Origin: DATCSE01 sp036568605
GTDB lineage: Bacteria > Pseudomonadota > Gammaproteobacteria > Burkholderiales > Burkholderiaceae_C
DNA length: 8,136 nt
Assembly: GCA_036568605.1 (NCBI GenBank)
Contig: DATCSE010000082.1
Span: forward strand, 1-8,136
Direction of reading: 5' to 3'
Under the pieces are notes generated by a model that was given only the letters and a program-made list of their open reading frames with translations, searched no databases and was not told where the DNA came from. The position numbers and the translations under genes were made by a program. Within the stretch, counting starts at the first letter, position 1. Each line of letters starts with the position of its first letter. Positions 1 to 5,560 of the stretch are shown piece by piece.

Positions 1-483
1 CTGCTGCAGCGGCGCCACGAGCCGGCACGCGTGGCCGCCGCGCTCGCCGCGGTCGGCCTCGAGGCACTGGCCGCACGGCTGCCGCAAACCTTGTCGGGCG
101 GACAGCTGCAGCGCGTCGCGATCGCGCGTGCGCTGGTGCATGGCCCGAAGCTGATCCTCGCCGACGAGCCGACCGGCAACCTCGACCCGACCACCGCCGA
201 GCGCGTGATGGATGTGTTCGCCGCGCAGGTGCGCGAGCACGGCGCGGCGTGCGTGCTGGTCACGCACTCGCGCGCCGCGGCGGCGCGTGCGGATCGGGTG
301 CTGACGCTGACGGCTCGTGGCATGCGCCCTCACCCCGGCCCTCTCCCGCAAGCGGGAGAGGGAGCCACACGCATGTCCGCTCTCTCGCAGGTAGGAGAGG
401 GAGCCACGAGCACGTCGCCTCTCCCGCAGGCAGGAGAGGGAGCCACGGGCACGTCCCCTCTCCCGCTTGCGGGAGAGGGTTAG
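1..483 (+). CDS. ABC transporter ATP-binding protein, 3' part, with repeat-encoded tail
   Basis: Partial at the left edge; the reading frame is open from base 1, and 160 codons precede TAG at 481-483. The visible part is the second half of an ABC ATPase: signature LSGGQ at 91-105 followed by QRVAIARAL, Walker B LILADEP at 148-168, D-loop GNLD, and H-loop histidine in VTHS at 265-267. The P-loop is outside the window. The ADEPTGNLD form and the FtsX-like permease directly downstream place it in the YbbA/LolD/MacB-type class, which couples cytoplasmic ATP hydrolysis to an inner-membrane FtsX-like partner; the substrate is unknown. The normal fold ends around DRVLTLTARG (codons 98-107). The remaining ~52 residues come from the palindromic element at 327-491 and form a 13-residue repeat (PLPQAGEGAT type), so the tail is probably an acquired, non-functional extension. 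Family assignment is firm; the exact orthologue is not. Confidence 0.9.
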   Translation: MLQRRHEPARVAAALAAVGLEALAARLPQTLSGGQLQRVAIARALVHGPKLILADEPTGNLDPTTAERVMDVFAAQVREHGAACVLVTHSRAAAARADRVLTLTARGMRPHPGPLPQAGEGATRMSALSQVGEGATSTSPLPQAGEGATGTSPLPLAGEG

Positions 484-491
484 GGTGAGGG
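327..491. repeat. 165-bp palindromic element with 36-bp inverted ends and 39-bp tandem period (REP/REPIN-like)
   Basis: Four palindromic units of 24 bp lie at 339-362, 378-401, 417-440 and 456-479, starting exactly 39 bp apart. Units 1 and 4 are perfect: arms CCCTCTCCCGC and GCGGGAGAGGG around AA (unit 1) or TT (unit 4), so unit 4 is the reverse complement of unit 1. Units 2 and 3 are degenerate. The three 15-bp spacers are near-identical (AGCCACACGCATGTC, AGCCACGAGCACGTC, AGCCACGGGCACGTC). Outside units 1 and 4 are CCCTCACCCCGG (327-338) and TTAGGGTGAGGG (480-491). The 36-bp ends 327-362 and 456-491 are therefore inverted copies matching at 33 of 36 positions. The arms resemble dispersed intergenic repeats known from xanthomonads and other high-GC proteobacteria. 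As RNA, each perfect unit can form an 11-bp GC-rich hairpin. No transposase is adjacent. Confidence 0.9.
487..491 (+). promoter_or_regulatory. Shine-Dalgarno-like GAGGG for the FtsX-like permease, inside the repeat element
   Basis: GAGGG ends 7 nt before the GTG start at 499 and is the only purine-rich stretch at usable distance. It is the outermost end of the palindromic element (TTAGGGTGAGGG). In RNA it could also pair with CCCTCACCC at 327-335, which would hide it. It is a modest match to the consensus. Confidence 0.5.
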
Positions 492-498
492 TCTCCGA

Positions 499-3111
499 GT
501 GACGCTCGCCTGGCTGCGCCAGCTCTCGTGGCCCGAGCTGCGCCACCATCCGTGGCGGCATCTCGCGGCGCTGCTCGCGATCACGCTGGGCGTCGCGCTC
601 GCGTTCTCGGTCGCGCTGATCAACCAGTCGGCGTTGGGCGAATTCAGCGCCGCGGTGCGCGCGGTCAACGGCGAGCCCGACTTCGAGCTGCGCGCCGGCA
701 GCAATGCCGGCTTCGACGAGCGGCTCTACGAACGGGTCGCGCAACATCCGCAGGTCGAGGCCGCGAGCCCGGTCGTCGAGATCGACACGCAGGCCTTCGA
801 CGTGGGCGGCGAGCGCGTGCCGCTGAAGATCGTCGGCATCGATGCGCTGGTCGTCGCGACGACGGCGCCGGCGCTGCTGCCCAAGCCCGCGTCATCGAGC
901 GCTTCGTCCACGGCCGCGAGCCGCGATGCGACGCGCGATACGACGACGCCGTTCGCAGCGCTGGCACCGGATTCGATCTTCCTCAACGTACGCGCACGCG
1001 AGCGCCTGGGCCTGCCGGCACAGGACGATGGCACGACACCCGCACTGCAAGTCCAGACCCCGACCAGCCGCACCGCGCTGCAGGTGCGCGGCAGCGTTGC
1101 CGCGCCCGGCCCGGCGCTCGCGGTGATGGACATCGCCGGCGCGCAGGCGACGTTCGGCTGGCTCGGCCGCCTGAGCCGCATCGACGTGCGACTCGTGCCC
1201 GGCGCCGACAGCGCCGCCGTGCAGCGCGAGCTCGCGCTGCCGCCCGGCGTGCGCGCCGCAGCACCGGACGAAGCGGCGCAGCGCGTCTCGAACGTCTCGC
1301 GGGCATACCGCGTGAACCTCACGGTGCTCGCGCTGGTCGCGCTGTTCACCGGCGCGTTCCTGGTGTTCTCGATCCTCGCGCTGTCGGTCGCGAAGCGGCA
1401 GATGTCGCTCGCACTGCTGGGCGTGCTGGGCATGACGGCGCGCGAGCGGCTGCAGCTGGTGCTGGTCGAATCGGCGCTGCTCGGCGCGCTCGGCAGCGCG
1501 CTCGGGCTGCTGCTCGGCACGGCGCTGGCCGCACTCGCGCTGCGCCTGCTCGCGGGGGATTTGGGCGGCGGGTACTTCGCCGGCGTCGCCCCGACGCTGC
1601 GCTTCGATCCGTGGGCCGCTTTGGTGTATGGCATGTTGGGCGTGGTCGCCGCACTGCTCGGCGCGTGGCTGCCGGCACGCGATGCGCAACGCCTGGCTCC
1701 GGCGCAGGCCTTGAAGGGCTTGGGCAGCGGCACCGACGCGCACACTGCTGGCTGGGTCGCGCCGGCGCTTCTGTTGGCCGGTGTCCTGCTCGCGCTGCTG
1801 CCGCCGGTCGCCGAGATCCCGTGGGCCGCGTACGCGTCGGTGGCCTGCCTGCTGCTCGGCGGCATCGCCTGCGTGCCGGCGGGCATCGCGCTGCTGCTGC
1901 GCGCGGTCGCGCCGCCGCGGCAGGCGCTGCTGCTGCTGGGGGTCGAACGCGCCCGGCGCCAACGCCACACCGCGACGATCGCGGTCGCCGGCGTGGTCGC
2001 GAGCCTGAGCCTCGCGGTCGCGCTGACCGTGATGGTCGCGAGCTTTCGCGACGCGGTGACGCGCTGGCTCGATGTCGTGCTGCCGGCCGACCTGTACGTG
2101 CGGCTCGCCGCGCCCGGTGTCGCCAGCGAGGCCATCACGCTGCCGCCCGAGTTCGTGCAGCGCTGCGCCGCGCTCCCCGGCGTGCAGCGGGTTTCGGCGC
2201 AACGTGTCGTCGCGCTGCAGCTCGCACCGGACCGGCCATCGGTCACGCTGCTGGCGCGCGCCGGGGTCGAGCCGGAGCGCGCGCTGCCGCTGCTCGGCGA
2301 ATTGCTGCCGCCGCGCGATGGCCTGGTCTCGGCCTATGTCAGCGAAGCGATGGTCGCGTTGTACGCCGCCCGGCCCGGCACGACGCTGAACCTGCCCTTG
2401 GCCGGCGCAACCGATACAGCCCGCACGGCACGGACCGCGGTGACGCCGGTGTTCGTGCGCGGGGTCTGGCGCGACTACGCGCGCCAGTTCGGCGCGATCG
2501 CGATCGCCGCCGAGGACTACCGCCGCATCACCGGCGACCGGCGCGTCAACGATGTCGCGTTGTGGCTCGCACCCGGCACCGGGGCGAACGCGCTGCAGGC
2601 CGCGGTCCGCGACGCGGCGTGGGCGCTGGGCATCGACGGCGAGCTGCTCGAGTTCGCGAGCGTCGAGCAGATCCGCGCGGTCTCGCTGCGCATCTTCGAC
2701 CGCAGCTTCGCAGTGACCTACTGGCTGCAGGCGGTCGCGATCGCGATCGGGCTGTTCGGCATCGCCGCGAGTTTCTCGGCGCAGGTGCTCGCACGGCGCA
2801 AGGAGTTCGGGCTGCTCGCGCACCTCGGGCTGACGCGGCGCCAGGTGCTCGCGATCGTCGCGCTCGAAGGCACGGTCTGGACCGCGGCCGGCGCGCTGGT
2901 CGGGCTGCTGCTGGGGCTCGCGGTCAGCGTCGTGCTGGTCGAGGTCGTCAACCCGCAGAGCTTCCACTGGACGATGGAGCTGCTGGTGCCGTGGCAGCGG
3001 CTCGCGCTGCTGTGCGCGGCGGTGGTCGTCTCCGGTACGCTGACCGCCTGGCTCGCCGGGCGCGGCGCGGCGTCGCGCGACATGGCGCTGGCGGTCAAGG
3101 AGGATTGGTGA
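499..3111 (+). CDS. FtsX-like ABC transporter permease (YbbP-type, 870 aa)
   Basis: Inner-membrane subunit expected to pair with the ATPase immediately upstream. It shows the two-copy FtsX-like architecture. TM1 is at ~21-41, followed by a periplasmic MacB-like domain at ~42-268. Three helices follow at ~272-297, 320-350 and 373-393, then ~418-437 and 441-468. TM7 at ~492-515 starts the second copy, with a second periplasmic domain at ~520-735 and final helices at ~738-762, 783-815 and 833-854. Cytoplasmic loops with the motif LGVLGMTARERLQLVLVE (~307-324) and the parallel LAHLGLTRRQVLAIVALE (~773-790) are typical of the two FtsX domains. E. coli YbbP is of similar size (~800 aa) and topology. 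The GTG start was chosen because the next residues lead directly into a basic N-terminus and TM1, and GAGGG lies 7 nt upstream. A Ser/Thr/Ala-rich stretch at residues 131-150 lies in the first periplasmic domain. Relatives are also annotated as AttF/AttG-like; the substrate is unknown. Confidence 0.88.
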   Translation: MTLAWLRQLSWPELRHHPWRHLAALLAITLGVALAFSVALINQSALGEFSAAVRAVNGEPDFELRAGSNAGFDERLYERVAQHPQVEAASPVVEIDTQAFDVGGERVPLKIVGIDALVVATTAPALLPKPASSSASSTAASRDATRDTTTPFAALAPDSIFLNVRARERLGLPAQDDGTTPALQVQTPTSRTALQVRGSVAAPGPALAVMDIAGAQATFGWLGRLSRIDVRLVPGADSAAVQRELALPPGVRAAAPDEAAQRVSNVSRAYRVNLTVLALVALFTGAFLVFSILALSVAKRQMSLALLGVLGMTARERLQLVLVESALLGALGSALGLLLGTALAALALRLLAGDLGGGYFAGVAPTLRFDPWAALVYGMLGVVAALLGAWLPARDAQRLAPAQALKGLGSGTDAHTAGWVAPALLLAGVLLALLPPVAEIPWAAYASVACLLLGGIACVPAGIALLLRAVAPPRQALLLLGVERARRQRHTATIAVAGVVASLSLAVALTVMVASFRDAVTRWLDVVLPADLYVRLAAPGVASEAITLPPEFVQRCAALPGVQRVSAQRVVALQLAPDRPSVTLLARAGVEPERALPLLGELLPPRDGLVSAYVSEAMVALYAARPGTTLNLPLAGATDTARTARTAVTPVFVRGVWRDYARQFGAIAIAAEDYRRITGDRRVNDVALWLAPGTGANALQAAVRDAAWALGIDGELLEFASVEQIRAVSLRIFDRSFAVTYWLQAVAIAIGLFGIAASFSAQVLARRKEFGLLAHLGLTRRQVLAIVALEGTVWTAAGALVGLLLGLAVSVVLVEVVNPQSFHWTMELLVPWQRLALLCAAVVVSGTLTAWLAGRGAASRDMALAVKEDW
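3097..3103 (+). promoter_or_regulatory. Strong ribosome binding site AAGGAGG for the HD-domain gene
   Basis: AAGGAGG lies inside the last codons of the permease gene and ends 9 nt before the GTG at 3113. It decides in favour of this non-ATG start, and its position suggests translation coupled to the end of the permease. Confidence 0.8.
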
Positions 3112-3112
3112 C

Positions 3113-3697
3113 GTGGCGTTGACCCTGCCCGAGACTACGCTCGCGCGATTGCGCGCGTGCTACGCGCAGCCGCAGCGCCGCTATCACACGCAGGCGCATG
3201 TCGACGCGCTGCTGCGCGGGCTCGCGCAACACGCTGCGCTCGCGATGCGGCGCGATCTGATCGAAGCGGCGATCTGGTTCCACGACGCGGTCTACGAGCC
3301 CGCGCGCAGCGACAACGAAGCGCAGTCCGCGAGGCTCGCGCGCACCGAGCTCGCGGCGATTGGCTGGCCGGACGATGCGATCGAACGTGTCGCGTCGCTG
3401 GTGCTCGCCACCGCGCAGCACGACGCGGCGCGGGACGATCGCGACGCCTGGCTGTTCCTCGATCTCGACCTGTCGATCCTCGGGCAGGACGCCTCGACGT
3501 ACCGGGCCTATGCCGAGCAGATCCGCGCCGAATACGCGTTCGTGCCCGAAGCGCGCTACCGCGAGGGCCGCATCCGCGTGCTCGGCCGGTTCCTCGAACG
3601 CGATGCGATCTACCGCACGCCCGCACTGCACGCCGCATGGGAAGCCGCGGCCCGCGCGAACATCGACGACGAGCTGCAGCGCCTGCGCGGCGCGTAA
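3113..3697 (+). CDS. HD-domain protein, predicted metal-dependent phosphohydrolase (COG4339-like, 194 aa)
   Basis: Soluble cytoplasmic protein with an HD-superfamily metal site: YHTQAH (His25, His29) near the N-terminus, the HD pair His57-Asp58 in IWFHDAVY, a further His103 in ATAQHD, and the acidic motif LDLDLSILG (Asp117, Asp119). The DNEAQSA segment at 67-73 and the LDxDLSILG motif are typical of a small family annotated as predicted HD-superfamily hydrolase, sometimes misnamed as an NMDA receptor subunit homologue in xanthomonads. Family length is about 190-220 aa, so it looks complete. The substrate is unknown; known HD proteins hydrolyse nucleotides and other phosphate esters. GTG start; only one base separates it from the permease TGA (3109-3111), and a strong AAGGAGG precedes it, so it is co-transcribed with the ABC genes. 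It ends with TAA. No membrane segment or signal peptide is seen. Confidence 0.85.
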   Translation: MALTLPETTLARLRACYAQPQRRYHTQAHVDALLRGLAQHAALAMRRDLIEAAIWFHDAVYEPARSDNEAQSARLARTELAAIGWPDDAIERVASLVLATAQHDAARDDRDAWLFLDLDLSILGQDASTYRAYAEQIRAEYAFVPEARYREGRIRVLGRFLERDAIYRTPALHAAWEAAARANIDDELQRLRGA

Positions 3698-3785
3698 TCC
3701 CCTGAAGGCCGCACCCGCATAATCGTCCTTCATCGAACAACCGACAACGGTCGCACGCCGACCCACCACCGGAGGAATCACCCGC
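3698..3785 (+). promoter_or_regulatory. Short gap with a possible -10 (CATAAT) and the RBS of the DUF1304 gene
   Basis: An 88-bp gap between the HD gene and the DUF1304 gene. CATAAT at 3718-3723 resembles a sigma-70 -10 box, but no convincing -35 lies 16-18 bp upstream. GGAGGA at 3771-3776 is a good ribosome binding site, 9 nt before the ATG. No hairpin terminator for the upstream operon is visible, so read-through is possible. Confidence 0.3.
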
Positions 3786-4139
3786 ATGCTCGCCACCGTG
3801 CTCGTCGCGCTCGTCGCCGCCCTCCACGTCTACATCCTCGTGCTCGAGATGTTCCTGTGGAACACGCCGCGCGGCCGGCGCGCGTTCGGCACGACGCCCG
3901 AGTTCGCAGCCGCCTCGAAGACGCTGGCCGCGAACCAGGGCCTGTACAACGGCTTCCTCGCCGCGGGGCTGATCTGGGGCTTGTGGCTGGGGCCGGCGGC
4001 GGGCAAGCCGGTGCAGTTGTTCTTCCTGGCCTGCGTGCTCGTCGCCGGCCTGTACGGTGGCTTCACCGCGAGCCGCAAGATCCTGTGGGTGCAGGCGTTG
4101 CCAGCCGCGATCGCCATCGCGGCGGTGTTGCTCGTTTGA
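3786..4139 (+). CDS. DUF1304 family small integral membrane protein (117 aa)
   Basis: Predicted inner-membrane protein with four hydrophobic helices: ~2-24, ~51-69, ~76-94 and ~99-117. The family hallmark is the conserved first loop: the E/W-rich LEMFLWNTPRGRRAFG, then TPEFAAASKTLAANQGLYNGFLAAGL. The FG..PE......NQG.YNGFLA pattern is what identifies DUF1304. The length matches the usual ~115-120 residues, so it looks complete. The function is not established for the family. The ATG start is supported by GGAGGA 9 nt upstream; stop TGA at 4137-4139. The gene has 88 bp on its left and 176 bp on its right, so it may be a single-gene unit, although nothing rules out read-through from the HD gene. 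Confidence 0.85.
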   Translation: MLATVLVALVAALHVYILVLEMFLWNTPRGRRAFGTTPEFAAASKTLAANQGLYNGFLAAGLIWGLWLGPAAGKPVQLFFLACVLVAGLYGGFTASRKILWVQALPAAIAIAAVLLV

Positions 4140-4140
4140 T

Positions 4141-4157
4141 CCGCGCTGGCAGCGCGG
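4141..4157 (+). terminator. Hairpin directly after the DUF1304 stop, possible weak terminator
   Basis: CCGCGCT (4141-4147), loop GGC, then AGCGCGG (4151-4157): a perfect 7-bp GC-rich stem beginning one base after TGA. No T-run follows (the next bases are CGCAGCGACAAAC), so it is not a canonical intrinsic terminator. It could act as a 3' mRNA stabiliser instead. Confidence 0.3.
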
Positions 4158-4315
4158 CGCAGCGACAAACAAACAACCGAAGCAACGGACACCCCGACGG
4201 CCATGCGGCCGGCGCAAGAACACATTAGGGAGACTCCCAACAGCACCGGCGCCGACTTCCAGTTGCAATCGCACGGCATCCGCCCCGACAGAATGGGCAC
4301 CACAGGGAGATTCCA
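4158..4315 (+). promoter_or_regulatory. malE leader: weak promoter candidate and RBS
   Basis: The gap preceding the maltose operon must hold its promoter if the operon is transcribed separately. The best candidate I see is TTGCAA (4263-4268) with CAGAAT (4289-4294), but the 20-bp spacing is too long to be convincing. No MalT box of the GGGGATGAGG type and no clear LacI-type palindrome are visible. A short palindrome GGGAG-A-CTCCC lies at 4228-4238. AGGGAGA at 4304-4310 is the malE ribosome binding site, 5 nt before ATG. Regulation cannot be assigned from the sequence. Confidence 0.3.
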
Positions 4316-5521
4316 ATGCACCGTGCACGCCGCGACCTTCTTCGTCACATCACCGCGACCTGCCTGGTCGCGCTCGGCACATCGCTGGGCGCGTCCGCGC
4401 AGGCCGCCGAGCAGGGCAAGCTGCTCATCTGGATCAACGGAGACAAGGGGTACAAGGGCCTCGCGAAAGTCGGCGAGGAATTCAAGGCCAAGACCGGCGT
4501 CGAGGTCGTCGTCGAGCATCCGGAGGACGCGCCCGGCAAGTTCCAGCAGGCGGCGGCTGCCGGCAAGGGCCCGGACATCTGGATCTGGCCGCACGATCGC
4601 ATCGGCGAGTGGATCGCCGGCGGCCTGCTGCAACCGGTGACGCCGGGCAAGAAGGCGCTCGCCGACATCGATCCGCTTGCGCTGAAGGCCTTCAGCGTCG
4701 GCGGCAAGCAATGGGGCTATCCGATCTCGATCGAGGCCGTCGCGCTGGTCTACAACAAGGACCTGGTGCCGACGCCGCCCAAGACCTTCGACGACGTGAT
4801 CGCGCTCGACAAGAAGCTCGCGGCCGCGGGCAAGAAGGCGATCCTCTGGGATTACAACAACACGTACTTCACCTGGCCGCTGCTCGCCGCCAACGGCGGC
4901 TATCCGTTCAAGCTGAAGGCCGACGGCAACTACGATCCGGCCGATACCGGCGTCAGCAACGCCGGCGCGATGAAAGGCGCCGAACTGCTCGACAAGATGA
5001 TCAAGGGCGGCGTGATGCCCAAAGGTGCCGGCTATGCAGACATGGAAGCCGGTGTCGCGAAGGGCAACATCGCGATGATGATCAACGGCCCGTGGTCGTG
5101 GGACAACCTGAAGAAAGCCAACATCAACTTCGGCGTCACGAAGATCCCGACCGTCGCGGGCAAGAAGGCGGCGCCATTCGTCGGCGTGCTCGGCGCGATG
5201 ATCTCCAAGGCATCGCCGAACCGCGACATCGCGGTCGAATTCATCGAGAACTACATGCTCTCGGTCAAGGGCCTGAAGACGATCAACGACGACGTGCCGC
5301 TCGGCACGCCGGCCAGCAAGGCCTTGTTCGCCGAGCTGAAGAGCAATCCCAACATTCAGGCGACGATGTCGAGCGCGCAGGACGGCGAGCCGATGCCGAA
5401 CAACCCCGAGATGGGCCGCTTCTGGTCGTCCATGGCGTCGGCGCTGCAGAACATGACAGAGGGCCGGCAGACACCGAAGGAAGCGCTGGACGCCGCCGCC
5501 AAGCGCATCTCGACGCCCTGA
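4316..5521 (+). CDS. malE: Periplasmic maltose/maltodextrin-binding protein MalE
   Basis: Solute-binding subunit of the maltose ABC importer, 401 aa against 396 in E. coli, alignable along its whole length. N-terminal Sec signal peptide: basic MHRARRDLLR, hydrophobic core to ~25, signal peptidase I site after ASAQA (Ala30); Cys16 has no lipobox. Shared blocks include LLIWINGDKGY (35-45), GPDIWIWPHDR (85-95), YFTWPLLAANGGY (184-196), INGPWSW (256-262), KPFVGVL-like APFVGVL (286-292) and ENYMLS (311-316). Counterparts of E. coli ligand residues are kept at Asp43, Lys44, Trp91, Asp94, Arg95, Glu140, Tyr184, Trp260 and Trp370. Positions matching E. coli Glu44, Glu153, Pro154, Tyr341 and Arg344 are Pro73, Asn182, Thr183, Ser371 and Ala374, so the exact sugar preference may differ. 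It is first in malE-malF-malG, with AGGGAGA as its ribosome binding site. Confident assignment. Confidence 0.96.
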   Translation: MHRARRDLLRHITATCLVALGTSLGASAQAAEQGKLLIWINGDKGYKGLAKVGEEFKAKTGVEVVVEHPEDAPGKFQQAAAAGKGPDIWIWPHDRIGEWIAGGLLQPVTPGKKALADIDPLALKAFSVGGKQWGYPISIEAVALVYNKDLVPTPPKTFDDVIALDKKLAAAGKKAILWDYNNTYFTWPLLAANGGYPFKLKADGNYDPADTGVSNAGAMKGAELLDKMIKGGVMPKGAGYADMEAGVAKGNIAMMINGPWSWDNLKKANINFGVTKIPTVAGKKAAPFVGVLGAMISKASPNRDIAVEFIENYMLSVKGLKTINDDVPLGTPASKALFAELKSNPNIQATMSSAQDGEPMPNNPEMGRFWSSMASALQNMTEGRQTPKEALDAAAKRISTP

Positions 5522-5560
5522 CTCCCGCGCGGGGCCACCTTCGCGCCGGCCCTGCTCCCC

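Noticed and set aside
339..479. CRISPR-like array (24-bp repeats, 15-bp spacers)
   Set aside because: The spacers are near-identical to each other and too short, the repeats are full palindromes that decay in the middle, and no cas gene is visible. It is a tandem/inverted repeat element.
1..483. The left-hand ATPase as the missing MalK of the maltose transporter
   Set aside because: Its ADEPTGNLD Walker B/D-loop form and adjacent FtsX-like permease mark the YbbA/LolD/MacB class. It also lacks the long C-terminal regulatory domain of MalK; after the ATPase fold there is only repeat-derived sequence.
249..488. Small + strand frame covering the repeat element in another phase
   Set aside because: It is the common spurious translation of this palindromic repeat (SPASGRG-type), and it overlaps the H-loop part of the ATPase that is clearly coded in the other frame.
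892..2967. 691-codon minus strand frame within the permease gene
   Set aside because: Arg/Gln/Asp-rich low-complexity translation with no motif; a shadow of the permease.
528..3122. 864-codon + strand frame overlapping the permease
   Set aside because: Almost entirely Arg/Ala/Gly, no domain; an out-of-frame reading of the FtsX-like permease gene.
4316..4405. MalE as a lipoprotein through Cys16
   Set aside because: The residues before Cys16 (Ala-Thr) and the long hydrophobic stretch after it do not fit a lipobox; a normal signal peptidase I site (ASAQA) follows at about residue 30.
4203..4640. Possible leader gene upstream of malE
   Set aside because: It runs through the malE signal peptide and mature N-terminus in another frame, has no good ribosome binding site and no recognisable domain.
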